Shown here piece after piece: positions 17,401-25,340 of a DNA stretch of 36,014 bases. The notes under the pieces are model-generated. The model was not told the DNA's origin, ran no database searches, and worked only from the letters and a program-made list of their open reading frames with translations. Numbering within the stretch: position 1 is the first letter of the stretch; each line of letters starts with the position of its first letter. This DNA is from a virus. The position numbers and the translations under genes were made by a program. The stretch is taken from IMG/VR virus record IMGVR_UViG_3300007735_000674, positions 1-36,014 of that record; one strand, 5' to 3'.

Positions 17401-17728
17401 CGAGGTTGATTACGATTTAGATGGCCCTGCAATTGTTGGATTTCCAGGCGCAGTCACTGGCAAAATAACAATTATTCTTTACGCACCAAATAATTACAAC
17501 GTGCCTGCAAGCAACGTAACCAACAGCGTGGCATATTCTGTTAACGGCGCAATTACCTACACATTTCAGAGTAACCCATTAGCAATGGAAGTTTACGCCA
17601 ATGGAGTTATCCTAGCCAAAACTTATGATTACACCGCCAGCGCAGCAAATTACAACTTAGTTACTGCAATTCCAAATAATTACACTTTGCTAAACCAGCA
17701 AACATTTGCAAGAGATGGAGCCGCATAA
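14432..17728 (+). CDS. Tail tip hub / host specificity protein (J-like)
   Basis: A 1098-residue protein. The ATG at 14432 (TGATG overlap, AGGG upstream) is preferred over the TTG three bases earlier. Residues 1-38 form a hydrophobic Ala/Ile-rich segment, as in I/J-like fusions, followed by LPIVYGSAYMGGTFVD, which is typical of the hub N-terminus. The middle part (about 190-480) includes the hub-like WADYLGNEVYGGGM and DVVSITNTSYGW. The C-terminal part (about 800-1098) holds at least three similar beta units carrying QTTFSVTH...VFKNGLLL, ITIQNGFESIYVNGVQF and ITYTFQSNPLAMEVYANGVIL. These are structural repeats often seen in phage fibres. Confidence 0.8.
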   Translation: MVATIIAAGAALLGGGAAALAISTFAVNFAVSYVVNRIFAPNDPTANKPVDQGVRQQVAPNTTNSLPIVYGSAYMGGTFVDAVLTIDQQSMYYVLAISSISPNGQFTFDRTKFYYGDRLVTFDASDLTKVVSLTDGAGNVDTKISGYLYINLYTSTDAGAITTITGTAPNTAMGGADIISAERWPAAVRQMNGLAFAIVKLNYNQDAGTTNLQAITFNVTQNLNGTGAAKPGDVWADYLGNEVYGGGMAAGLIDTASATALNTYADQTITFTDSNGNPATQARYRINGVLDTGQNVLANIDRIMLACDSWNAYNAASGQWSIVINKAESTAYAFDDTNIIGDIKVSLTDITNSINQIEAQFPNKLNRDQRDLVYLETPSNLLYANEPINKFSCNFDLINESVQVSYLANRVLEQAREDLIVGINAAYPAIQLDAGDVVSITNTSYGWSAKLFRVMKVSEVSLPDGNLGASLELNEYNAAVYDNATIVQYSPAPNTQITDPSFFGVVPAPTVTASYPSAAVPTITVQPYVGTASFVTVAEIWYSAFASPTPNQLYLLGFTQVPSNGVPISPSQSLPTISATLPGGNWYLFARLVNGIATSQYSVASAVLQWRPTTFQYTERYINVRYGNDLVGTGFTTNPRNKAYYGLQNTPSTTGSSNASDYTWYLASSNFSTDKYLLYVNRGNRKFSFEVGEASFVNLNAAFVPTNTAVYDPTIWLGLEDGINSIDLDIRTGQLTIVGTTAVSQQDGIVSVTNNTNGTMVVKLAKFLNFGAGVYSKNFAAATLTIDVFGRVVGFTSPDSFYYTESTFQATAAQTTFSVTHIVGDVLVFKNGLLLDTTEYTETSTTVVLGTGCTVNDTVIIINMRAVSTSVFYEDLGLFVVDNGVNYVEYANQPYQNIVVGDILTFTNVGTPTQYTVTAFYPGISIVEFSPNQGGNLNGASVYRYRAASSTYRPWSRYSADVTAVTTYTPTTITIQNGFESIYVNGVQFSEVDYDLDGPAIVGFPGAVTGKITIILYAPNNYNVPASNVTNSVAYSVNGAITYTFQSNPLAMEVYANGVILAKTYDYTASAANYNLVTAIPNNYTLLNQQTFARDGAA

Positions 17729-18327
17729 TGACGCAAGCCTTCAATTTAGGACAACTAGCCAACAACCTTAACACTTCGGGTCAGCTTGATGCTACCGATG
17801 GCTTAGTGGGGGCCGTGCCAATTGCCAATGGCGGTACAGCTGCAACAACGGCAGCAACAGCCAGGACTAACCTAGACGTTGCCCAAGCCGTTTATTCGGT
17901 TCCGGCAGGCGGGATTATTATTTGGTCAGGCTCGCAAGCCAGCATACCGACCGGCTGGGTATTGTGTAACGGCTCAAACAGCACTCCTGATTTGCGAGAC
18001 AGGTTTGTTGTTGGGGCAGGGTCAAGTTATGCAGTCGGCGCTTCTGGCGGCTCTGCCAATGCAATTGTTGTCAGCCACACGCACACATTTGTTGGTGATG
18101 CAATGACTGCTCACAATCACAAACCTGTAAACGGTTACGCAATGGGTCTTAACCCTGGCGGCGGCGGCGGTTTTGGCGGAGGCGATCTTAACAGTGCCAG
18201 CGGCGATTTAAATACATCTTCAGTTTCGGCAGGCACTCCAACAGGAACAAACAGCACCACAGGCAGCAGCGGCACTAACGCCAATTTGCCGCCGTACTAC
18301 GCACTGTGCTATATTATGAAGTCATAA
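17728..18327 (+). CDS. Tail fibre protein with Collar domain
   Basis: A 199-residue fibre protein (TAATG overlap with the hub). Residues 30-50 carry the fibre motif NGGTAATTAATARTNLD. A Phage Tail Collar domain follows: IPTGWVLCNGSNSTPDLRDRF and VVGASGGSANAIVVSHTHTF. Its C-terminal half is Gly/Ser/Thr-rich with GGGGGFGGG and ends in LPPYYALCYIMK, the usual end of these proteins. The His-x-His and His-Asn-His pairs could bind metal as in T4-type tips. It is a candidate receptor-binding tip. Confidence 0.85.
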   Translation: MTQAFNLGQLANNLNTSGQLDATDGLVGAVPIANGGTAATTAATARTNLDVAQAVYSVPAGGIIIWSGSQASIPTGWVLCNGSNSTPDLRDRFVVGAGSSYAVGASGGSANAIVVSHTHTFVGDAMTAHNHKPVNGYAMGLNPGGGGGFGGGDLNSASGDLNTSSVSAGTPTGTNSTTGSSGTNANLPPYYALCYIMKS

Positions 18328-18341
18328 GACAAGAATCGTAG

Positions 18342-18359
18342 CCCTGCGAGTCAGCGGGG
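18342..18359 (+). other. Hairpin in the 61-base gap before a TTG-started gene
   Basis: CCCTGC and GCGGGG can pair (one G-U) around a GAGTCA loop. No T-run follows, so this is not a standard terminator. It lies upstream of the AGGGGA ribosome binding site of the next gene and may tune its translation or protect the message. The evidence is weak. Confidence 0.25.
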
Positions 18360-18388
18360 AGCGTCACCACCCGTGTTAGGGGAACATC

Positions 18389-18886
18389 TTGGCTAAATTT
18401 TCTAAAAATACGATCTCGCAGGTATCGGGGTTTGACAATCCCGTTATCGCTGGCGAGTTAGTCTACAACCAACAGACTTATTGGAACCTGACGCTCACAG
18501 CAGCAGACTCAGCAGGCGTCCAACAACCCGTAGATTTAACCGGCGTTACTATCAACGCACAAATTCTGCGGCGCACTGTCACAAATCTAATTGACACCCG
18601 CAACGGGCTTGTTTTTGACATTGGCAACTTCACGCCGCCGCCCACCGCAGTCGCATTGACTGTTAGCAACATTGTCACAGCGGCAGGCTCATTCACAATT
18701 ACGATTGATGACTCTACCTGGGGGCTGCTGACTACTGATGCCGAATTGGGCATTGATGTTACTAATCCAGTTTGCTTTTCTGGACGCATCAAGATTTCAT
18801 TCCCCGCCAACTCGCCAACGCCTGCCGAGGACAACATTATTTTTTTAATGTTCTTGGTACGTTCTGACGGCATTATAAAAATTTAA
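18389..18886 (+). CDS. Putative fibre/baseplate structural protein
   Basis: A 165-residue beta-rich protein started by TTG, with TTAGGGGA placed six bases upstream. No other start gives as complete a protein. It reads like an N-terminal BppU/fibre adaptor: QTYWNLTLTAADSAGVQQPVDLTGVTINAQILRR at about residues 29-62, followed by SFTITIDDSTWGLL and a last strand EDNIIFLMFLVRSDG. It sits between the collar-domain protein and the large fibre and may link that fibre to the tail. No firm family is recognised. Confidence 0.55.
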   Translation: MAKFSKNTISQVSGFDNPVIAGELVYNQQTYWNLTLTAADSAGVQQPVDLTGVTINAQILRRTVTNLIDTRNGLVFDIGNFTPPPTAVALTVSNIVTAAGSFTITIDDSTWGLLTTDAELGIDVTNPVCFSGRIKISFPANSPTPAEDNIIFLMFLVRSDGIIKI

Positions 18887-18898
18887 GGGGGAACAATC

Positions 18899-21800
18899 AT
18901 GGCAAATATGCAAGTCACTGTTGTAGATGGCAACAATGTCACCGTCAGTTTAGATCGTGGCGTAGCGGGTGTTGGCATTGCCAGCATTTCGCTGGTTGTC
19001 ATCAATCAAGCAAATTATTTGCTCATTACCTACACCAACGGCACAACTCAAACAGTTGGACCTGTGGGCGTTATCCAGTACAACGCAACCACGCCTATCA
19101 ATATTTCTGGCTCAACTATCAGCTTGTTAACAGTGCCGGTTAATCTTGGCGGTACTGGGCAAATTACGGCAAATGCAGGATTCAATGCTCTTGCTCCAAC
19201 TCAAACAACTCATGCTGGAAAATATTTAAAAACAGACGGCACAAATTCCGCATGGGATGCATTGGACATATCTACTGCTGACATCACCGGCACTTTGCCA
19301 ATTGTCAATGGTGGTACTGGACAGACAACGGCTAACGCTGGCCTCAATGCTTTGCTCCCGGCACAAGCAAGCCAGGCTAACAAGTACTTGCAAACAGACG
19401 GCACAAATGCATCCTGGGATGCCATCAGCTTATCTACAGCCGATATCACTGGCATCTTGCCTGTAGCCAACGGCGGCACCGGAGTCAGCACAAGCACAGG
19501 CACTGGCAACACAGTTTTGTCTACATCGCCAACGCTAGTCACGCCAGTGCTTGGCACACCCGCATCAGGCACCCTTACCAACGCCACAGGATTGCCCGTA
19601 GCGACCGGCATTAGTGGGTTAGGCACAGGCATAGCCACATTCCTTGCAACGCCCTCCAGCGCAAATTTAGCGGCGGCACTGACAGACGAAACAGGCACAG
19701 GCGCAGCCGTGTTTGCCACCAGCCCGACACTTGTTACACCCGCACTTGGGACACCGGCATCTGGCGTAATGACAAACGTCACCGGCACAGCGGCTGGTTT
19801 AACTGCTGGCAACGTCACCACTAACGCAAACCTAACCGGAATGGTGACATCGGTTGGCAATGCAACTACCGTAATAACTAACGCAAATCTAACTGGCGGT
19901 GTTACGTCAATTGGAAATGCAGCAACAGTAATTACTAACGCAAACTTGACGGGCGATATAACATCAGTCGGCAACGCAACTGCAATATCCGCTGGCGTAA
20001 TTGTCAACTCAGACATAAACGCATCTGCCGCCATTGACGACACCAAACTCGCAACAATTGCCACCGCCCTAAAAGTTAGCAATTCAGCGACCACGGCAGC
20101 ATCAGCAAACACCGCCAGCGCAATTGTGGCTCGGGACGCCAGCGGAAACTTTACAGCAGGAACTGTCACAGCAGCATTAACCGGCAACGCCAGCACAGCC
20201 ACCACTTTGGCAACGGGCAGAACAATCGCAATCACTGGCGACCTGGCCTACACATCGCCCAGCTTTGACGGCTCTGCAAACGTCACCGCAGCAGGCACCT
20301 TGGCAACTGTAGCAACGGCAGGCGTTACCGGCTCTAGCACCGCCATTCCAGTGGTGACAATCAATGCTAAAGGCTTGACAACCAGCATCACCACAGCAGC
20401 GGTCATTGCACCGGCAGGCACGCTATCAGGCAGCACATTAGCAGCTGGCGTTACCGGCTCATCATTAACAAGCCTTGGCACAATTGCTAATTTGTCGGTG
20501 ACGGCAGGCACAATTTCCACGACTCCATCAGCATCCACAGACATTGCAAACAAGGATTATGTCGATACCGTAGCCCAAGGGTTGGACCCTAAAGCCTCAT
20601 GCGTAGCGGCTACCACTGCCAACATTACGCTATCCGGCACACAGACAATTGACGGCGTTGCCTTGATTGCGGCAGACAGATGCTTGGTCAAAAATCAAAC
20701 AGCGCCAGCCGACAATGGCATTTACGTTGTAGCCGCTGGAGCCTGGGCCAGATCAATTGACATGAACGCTTGGGCAGAAGTGCCAGGCGCATTTGCGTTT
20801 ATTGAGCAAGGTACTACGCAAGCCGACACAGGCTGGGTCTGCACCTCAAACGCTGGTGGTACGCTAGGCACTACAGCAATCACCTTTGTGCAATTTGCAG
20901 GCGCAGGCAGTTACACCGCAAGCACCGGGCTGACTTTAACCGGCACAGCGTTTAGCCTCACGGCACCCGTCACAGTGGCCCTGGGCGGCACAAACTCTAC
21001 TAGCGCAGGCATAGCAGCGTTTAACAATATCACAGGCTACACGGCGTCAGGCGCAACCGGCACAACCTCAACCAACCTGGTGTTTAGCACCTCGCCAACT
21101 TTAGTTACTCCTGATCTTGGTACACCATCTGCCCTAATCGGCACAAACATTACAGGCACGGCAGCAGGGTTGACAGCAGGTAACGTGACTACCAATGCCA
21201 ATTTAACCGGCGCAATTACCTCTACAGGCAATGCCACGCTGCTGGGTTCGTTTAGCTCAGCTAACTTGGCTGGCGCTCTTACGGACGAAACAGGCACAGG
21301 CTCTGCTGTGTTTGCCACCAGCCCTACCCTTGTCACCCCAATCTTAGGAACGCCCACCAGCGTCACCCTAACCAACGCCACAGGCTTGCCCATCTCCACA
21401 GGTGTTAGCGGACTAGGCACGGGTGTCGTCACAGCCCTTGGCGTTAATACGGGCTCTGCTGGCGCTTTTGTCGTCAATGGCGGGGCGTTGGGTACACCTT
21501 CAAGCGGCACGGTGACTAACCTGACAGGCACAGCCTCAATCAACATCAACGGCACTGTCGGGGCTACAACTCCCGCTGCTGGTGCGTTTACATCAATTAC
21601 CGCATCCACAACCCTCGGCGTGACAGGTGTCTCCACACTAACCGCTGGTGCAGTTGTGCAGGGCTTGACCGTGGGGCTTGGCGCAGGTGCTGTGGGTAGC
21701 AATACTGCGGTGGGTTATCAAGCGCAAAATGCAATTGCAACTCTCGGAAGCACAACTGCTGTTGGTTATCAGGCCGCTTACTCAAATACGGGCGGAGAAG

Positions 21801-23782
21801 GTTTAACCTACATTGGTCGATGGGCTGGGTACTCAACGACAACGGGTTCAAACAATACTTCGGTTGGTGTGAACTCGCTTTTCTCCAACACAACTGGCGC
21901 TAACAATGTAGCCAATGGGCACAGTGCATTGTTTTCCAACACCACCGCCTCTAACAACACTGCTGTTGGTTATCAGGCGGCGTACACCAATACTACGGGT
22001 GCAACAAACGCCGCTCTAGGGTATCAGGCACTGTACTCAAGCACGACATCTTCTAGCCATGTTGCTGTTGGCTATCAGGCAATGTATGGCAACACAACGG
22101 GTTCAGCGAATATCGGTATCGGCTATCAGGCGCTTTATGCGGGTTCTACTTACTCTCAAAACACAGCAGTTGGCTATCAGGCTCTGAAAAACAATACCGC
22201 CAACAACAACACGGCAGTTGGTTTTAATGCTTCTGTGAGTAACACCACTGGCACTAACATTGTCGCTGTTGGTTACCAAGCCCTAGTTAACGCCGCCGCA
22301 GACCGCAATACTGCGATTGGCTTTAATGCGGGTTCTGCAATTACTTCTGGCGGCTACAACACTGCCATTGGTTCTTCGGCAATGGGTGGTTCAGTCAATA
22401 ACATTACCGGCTCTGACAACATCGCTGTTGGTGCTTGGCATGATGGCGTGATTGAGGGGCCACTGTCTCGCCTCTCAACGGGTAATTACAACGTCGCAAT
22501 TGGCAACGCCTCTATGCGATTGACCACAACAGGATCATCCAACACTGCGGTTGGTCAATACACTTTGACAAACAACACCACTGGCGGCACAAACACCGCC
22601 CTTGGTTACAGCGCCCTTGCAAACAATAGCACTGGCGCAGATAACGTCGCAATCGGAAATCTTGCACTTGGCTATACAAACACCAATACTGGTGATGGCC
22701 AAGTTGCGATTGGTGGCTCCGCACTGCGCCAAAACTCAACAGGAACCGCAAACACCGCCGTTGGTGGTGGAGTGCCGGGTGTGTATGCGGCGGCAATGCA
22801 AACCAACACCACGGGTTCATACAACACCGCCTTGGGTAATGGCGCATTAGGTAGCAACACCACTGGGAGTTACAGCACTGCTGTTGGCTATCAAGCCTTG
22901 TACTCATCTTCCAGCACAACAATCAACGATGCTTATGGTGCAAAGGCTCTGCTAAACAACACTTCTGGTGGACTTAATACGGCTGTTGGTTTCCAGTGCG
23001 CTCTTTCAAATACAACAGGTTCGCAAAACACTGCTGTTGGACGAGATGCGCTGTATAGCAACACCACAGCAAATTACAACACTGCTATTGGTTATCTGGC
23101 GGGGTATGGCATAACAACAGGTTCATACAACACAGCCGTTGGTAAAGACTCCCTTGGGTCGGGTGGAACCAAAACGGGCAATTTCAACACTTGCTATGGC
23201 TTTGAAACAGGCCGCTCATTGACTACTGGTAGTTACAACGTATTTGTGGGAGGCGATGCTGGCGCTCAAACAACAACTGGCGATGCAAACACTTTTGTTG
23301 GCGGTAACAGAGCAGGTTCTGCTTCTGGTTATCTTGTAACCACTGGTTCTGCAAACACCATCCTTGGCGGCTACAACGGCAATCAAGGTGGCTTAAACAT
23401 CACCACAGCAAGCAACTACATCGTGCTGTCTGATGGGGATGGGAATCCGGGCCTTGTGATTGACAGTGCGCAAAACACATCGACATACCGAAAAGAGTAT
23501 GGCGCAATCACAGCCTCTACAAATTACGATTGGACTGGAATTCCAAACGGAAATTACATTTTTACTTTCCGCTCTGCCGGAACATACCACGTTCAAGCGA
23601 CTGCGATTGTTCAGTTCTTTGATAGCGCAGACTTAGGCGCGACCGTGTTGTTGCAAACTTCCTACGGGACAACCATAACTGTTACCGCAGTGTATTCCTC
23701 GTACAACAACAACACCTTGCGCATCAGTGTGAATCAAAACCTTAGCGGCGCAAATGGCAAGTTGCTCCGTCTTAATTCTTGA
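18899..23782 (+). CDS. Giant repetitive tail fibre
   Basis: A 1627-residue fibre, by far the longest gene, with AAGGGGGAACAATC before its ATG. The N-terminal 80 residues are an adaptor. Residues 80-550 hold fibre repeats of the LGGTGQ-TANAGFNAL, TDGTN--WDA, TSPTLVTP-LGTP-SG and LTDETGTG types, including three near-identical 19-residue units. Residues about 555-680 are a domain with VAATTANITLSGTQTIDGV and VKNQTAPADNGIYVV, common in phage fibres. Residues about 935-1505 are some thirty 17-residue NTAVGYQAL--NTTG--type units that would fold as a beta-roll like YadA heads. The last 110 residues form a distinct beta domain, the likely tip. Binding partner unknown. Confidence 0.85.
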   Translation: MANMQVTVVDGNNVTVSLDRGVAGVGIASISLVVINQANYLLITYTNGTTQTVGPVGVIQYNATTPINISGSTISLLTVPVNLGGTGQITANAGFNALAPTQTTHAGKYLKTDGTNSAWDALDISTADITGTLPIVNGGTGQTTANAGLNALLPAQASQANKYLQTDGTNASWDAISLSTADITGILPVANGGTGVSTSTGTGNTVLSTSPTLVTPVLGTPASGTLTNATGLPVATGISGLGTGIATFLATPSSANLAAALTDETGTGAAVFATSPTLVTPALGTPASGVMTNVTGTAAGLTAGNVTTNANLTGMVTSVGNATTVITNANLTGGVTSIGNAATVITNANLTGDITSVGNATAISAGVIVNSDINASAAIDDTKLATIATALKVSNSATTAASANTASAIVARDASGNFTAGTVTAALTGNASTATTLATGRTIAITGDLAYTSPSFDGSANVTAAGTLATVATAGVTGSSTAIPVVTINAKGLTTSITTAAVIAPAGTLSGSTLAAGVTGSSLTSLGTIANLSVTAGTISTTPSASTDIANKDYVDTVAQGLDPKASCVAATTANITLSGTQTIDGVALIAADRCLVKNQTAPADNGIYVVAAGAWARSIDMNAWAEVPGAFAFIEQGTTQADTGWVCTSNAGGTLGTTAITFVQFAGAGSYTASTGLTLTGTAFSLTAPVTVALGGTNSTSAGIAAFNNITGYTASGATGTTSTNLVFSTSPTLVTPDLGTPSALIGTNITGTAAGLTAGNVTTNANLTGAITSTGNATLLGSFSSANLAGALTDETGTGSAVFATSPTLVTPILGTPTSVTLTNATGLPISTGVSGLGTGVVTALGVNTGSAGAFVVNGGALGTPSSGTVTNLTGTASININGTVGATTPAAGAFTSITASTTLGVTGVSTLTAGAVVQGLTVGLGAGAVGSNTAVGYQAQNAIATLGSTTAVGYQAAYSNTGGEGLTYIGRWAGYSTTTGSNNTSVGVNSLFSNTTGANNVANGHSALFSNTTASNNTAVGYQAAYTNTTGATNAALGYQALYSSTTSSSHVAVGYQAMYGNTTGSANIGIGYQALYAGSTYSQNTAVGYQALKNNTANNNTAVGFNASVSNTTGTNIVAVGYQALVNAAADRNTAIGFNAGSAITSGGYNTAIGSSAMGGSVNNITGSDNIAVGAWHDGVIEGPLSRLSTGNYNVAIGNASMRLTTTGSSNTAVGQYTLTNNTTGGTNTALGYSALANNSTGADNVAIGNLALGYTNTNTGDGQVAIGGSALRQNSTGTANTAVGGGVPGVYAAAMQTNTTGSYNTALGNGALGSNTTGSYSTAVGYQALYSSSSTTINDAYGAKALLNNTSGGLNTAVGFQCALSNTTGSQNTAVGRDALYSNTTANYNTAIGYLAGYGITTGSYNTAVGKDSLGSGGTKTGNFNTCYGFETGRSLTTGSYNVFVGGDAGAQTTTGDANTFVGGNRAGSASGYLVTTGSANTILGGYNGNQGGLNITTASNYIVLSDGDGNPGLVIDSAQNTSTYRKEYGAITASTNYDWTGIPNGNYIFTFRSAGTYHVQATAIVQFFDSADLGATVLLQTSYGTTITVTAVYSSYNNNTLRISVNQNLSGANGKLLRLNS
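19823..19990 (+). repeat. Three tandem 57-base units in the fibre gene
   Basis: The reading frame shows NANLTG-xx-TS-x-GNAT-xx-IT three times in a row, 19 residues per unit. The DNA copies differ mostly at third positions, so the repeat is kept at protein level. A related NANLTGAITSTGNATLL unit recurs around 21195-21245. Confidence 0.8.
21700..23420 (+). repeat. About thirty 51-base (17-residue) beta-roll repeats in the fibre
   Basis: The unit consensus is A-V-G-Y-Q-A-L-Y-x-N-T-T-G-x-x-N-T. It runs in near-perfect 17-residue register with a few longer insertions (for example around 22430-22490 and 22780-22800). Copies vary at DNA level and carry different surface residues. Such slip-prone modular arrays can lengthen or shorten by recombination. 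Confidence 0.85.
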
Positions 23783-23794
23783 TTGGGGAAAAGT

Positions 23795-24112
23795 ATGACG
23801 ACCTTCAATTGGGCCATTCTTTCAATGCCTGCCTATCCAAACGAGGCGGGTGAGACAGATGTTGTATTTCAAGTCAACTGGTGTTGCGGTGCTGATGACG
23901 CTGGGTACACGGCAACGACCTTTGGTACTGTGCCCGTCACCTACACCGCAGGATCACCTTTCACACCCTACGATCAACTCACACAAGAGCAGGTCTGGGG
24001 CTGGATCAACCCAAGCATTGACCGCCCTGAGATCGAGGCCAACCTTCAGGCCATGATTGATGCGCAGAAAAACCCACCCGTGGTAACCCCACCCCTACCT
24101 TGGAGCAACTGA
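23795..24112 (+). CDS. Small fibre-cluster protein, paralogue 1
   Basis: A 105-residue protein counted from the ATG at 23795, which has GGGGA six bases upstream. A TTG at 23783 would add MGKS. Its pattern is an N-terminal TTFNWAILSMPAYPNE strand, a Gly/Thr-rich middle, then SPFTPYDQLTQEQVWGWINP, and a C-terminal helix ending in TPPLPWSN. The family is common near phage fibres and tail tips, but I know of no assigned function. It is related to the next gene and may be a fibre cap, chaperone or virion component. Confidence 0.65.
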   Translation: MTTFNWAILSMPAYPNEAGETDVVFQVNWCCGADDAGYTATTFGTVPVTYTAGSPFTPYDQLTQEQVWGWINPSIDRPEIEANLQAMIDAQKNPPVVTPPLPWSN

Positions 24113-24113
24113 A

Positions 24114-24431
24114 ATGACCACTTTCACCACCACCATCACCAACCTGTACACCGTGCAGCAGCCCGACCCCGATTACGTGGTCAACGCACTGTGGACTGTC
24201 ACTGGCGTGGACGGCCAATACACGGCTTCCATCGACGGCAACACCATGTTCTCCAGCCAGCAAGGCCCGGACTTCATCCCCTACGACCAACTGACTGAAG
24301 CCACCGTCATTGGTTGGATTCCTGCTGAAGCTATTGCAAGCGCACAAGCGTGTGTACAGGGCCAGATTGACAGCATGATTACCCCGCCCGTTAGCCCCGC
24401 CAACACCGCATTGCCTTGGAGCGCAGCATGA
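24114..24431 (+). CDS. Small fibre-cluster protein, paralogue 2
   Basis: A 105-residue protein sharing the plan of its neighbour: N-terminal TTFTTTITNLYTVQ, a middle GQYTASIDGNTMF, then DFIPYDQLTEATVIGWIPAE and the closing NTALPWSAA. It starts one base after the previous stop, in a leader GGAGCAACTGAA. It probably arose by tandem duplication followed by strong divergence. Function unknown. Confidence 0.65.
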   Translation: MTTFTTTITNLYTVQQPDPDYVVNALWTVTGVDGQYTASIDGNTMFSSQQGPDFIPYDQLTEATVIGWIPAEAIASAQACVQGQIDSMITPPVSPANTALPWSAA

Positions 24432-24574
24432 CCCTAGAACTCGACGTAAACGAAATCAATTTCATCTTGCAAACCTTGGGTGAATTGCCCAGCAAAACAG
24501 GCGTGTGGCCTCTTATCGTCAAAGTCAAAGAGCAGGCCGAAGCGCAAGTAACGAAAGTTCAAGATGAGCCTTGA
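24428..24574 (+). CDS. Small conserved-type protein (48 residues)
   Basis: MTLELDVNEINFILQTLGEL begins a 48-residue acidic helical protein, overlapping the previous stop by four bases and the next gene by eleven. The pattern (L-L-x-V-x-E-[IV]-N-x-I-L-x-x-L-G-x-L-P) is one I recall from many phage genomes next to tail fibres, with unknown function. The coupling by overlaps on both sides supports it being real. Confidence 0.6.
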   Translation: MTLELDVNEINFILQTLGELPSKTGVWPLIVKVKEQAEAQVTKVQDEP

Positions 24575-24731
24575 AACACAATTCTCCAGCCACGAAGCCG
24601 TCTGCGCTGAGAGATACGCACAAATCAACGCACGGCTCAAGCGGCTTGAGGGCGTCATTATGAAGACCGCCGGGGTGTTGATTGTCTCAATGTCCGCTAT
24701 CGTCTATGCAAGCCTTACGCTGCACAGGTAG
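24564..24731 (+). CDS. Small single-TM protein (XhlA/holin-like candidate)
   Basis: A 55-residue protein with a basic amphipathic helix (ERYAQINARLKRLEGVI, residues 16-32) followed by one membrane segment (TAGVLIVSMSAIVYASLTL, 35-53). This layout matches XhlA-like haemolysin or holin partner proteins. The gene overlaps the previous one and precedes two more membrane proteins, a holin-like protein and an endolysin, so a role in lysis is likely. The exact role is inferred. Confidence 0.6.
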   Translation: MSLETQFSSHEAVCAERYAQINARLKRLEGVIMKTAGVLIVSMSAIVYASLTLHR

Positions 24732-24733
24732 TC

Positions 24734-24886
24734 ATGGAATTCTTCGAGGCATTAGCAAAAGGTTGGCCGATGCTGCTGGCGCTGATAACGCTGATCATTG
24801 TGCTGGCGAAAATGGATATTAAGATTGCCGTGTTAGAAGAAAAAGTTAAATCGTTGTTTGAGATATTTAATAGGAAAGACAAATGA
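24734..24886 (+). CDS. Small single-TM protein (lysis cassette)
   Basis: A 50-residue protein with one central hydrophobic segment (WPMLLALITLIIVLA, residues 11-25) and a charged C-terminal helix (MDIKIAVLEEKVKSLFEIFNR, 27-47). It starts two bases after the preceding stop and overlaps the next start by four bases. It could be a holin, an antiholin or a spanin-like partner. No family is recognised with certainty. Confidence 0.55.
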   Translation: MEFFEALAKGWPMLLALITLIIVLAKMDIKIAVLEEKVKSLFEIFNRKDK

Positions 24887-25338
24887 TTGACGTAACCAAA
24901 GCCATCGGAGCAGTTGCAGCCAGCATTGCAGCCATTGGCGGCGGTTATACGCTTGCCGACAAGTTTGGTTGGTTTGACCGGGCAATTCTGGAATGGTCAC
25001 CAGAGCATTTTAAAATTGTGGCAGAGCCTAATCAGCCCATCAACGTCACCGTGGCCCGAATTAAAAAGCGGGATGACTGCTCAGTTGAAAGTTTTACGCC
25101 AAGCATTAGGGACGCATCGGGCATGGTGCATGAGGCGACTACCACGGCAAGTAAATTTAGCGGCCCCGCTGGGCCAACGATTGACACGTTTACATACCAA
25201 TTGACTATGGTGCGAAAAGAAAAGATTGCACCGGGCACAGCCACTCTGCTGGCAACAATCAAGTACAAATGCCCCGAGGGGGAACGAGTGGTGCAGTACC
25301 CTCGCCATGCTAATTTGAGTTTTAATTTAGGAGGTTAA
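24883..25338 (+). CDS. Membrane-anchored protein of unknown function in the lysis cassette
   Basis: A 151-residue protein with an N-terminal hydrophobic anchor (AIGAVAASIAAIGGGYTLA, residues 7-25), then a soluble beta-rich domain containing NVTVARIKKRDDCSVESF and ATLLATIKYKCPEG. Its two Cys (about 65 and 130) could form a disulphide if the domain is periplasmic. The gene is linked to the preceding one by ATGA and to the holin gene by a two-base gap. Possible roles are spanin-like or lysis regulation, but there is no lipobox. Confidence 0.55.
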   Translation: MIDVTKAIGAVAASIAAIGGGYTLADKFGWFDRAILEWSPEHFKIVAEPNQPINVTVARIKKRDDCSVESFTPSIRDASGMVHEATTTASKFSGPAGPTIDTFTYQLTMVRKEKIAPGTATLLATIKYKCPEGERVVQYPRHANLSFNLGG

Positions 25339-25340
25339 CT

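Noticed and set aside
18328-18388. Gap after the collar gene checked for tRNA or promoter
   Set aside because: No tRNA arms and no -10/-35 pair; only a short hairpin is noted.
19210-20235. Long antisense open frame (341 codons) within the fibre gene
   Set aside because: It mirrors the Ala/Thr/Val-rich repeat region. GCN/ACN-rich codons rarely give stops on the other strand. No ribosome binding site, no domain, and the sense strand is clearly coding.
21037-21702. Antisense open frame (221 codons) within the fibre gene
   Set aside because: Same compositional cause; Pro/Val/Ala-rich low-complexity translation with no known motif.
21700-23420. Tandem 51-base repeats considered as a CRISPR or satellite array
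   Set aside because: The repeats keep a single open frame, vary at third positions and have no unique spacers; they encode protein repeats.
24434-24658. Antisense 74-codon frame over the small genes after the fibre cluster
   Set aside because: The two short sense genes here overlap neatly with their neighbours and have sensible composition.
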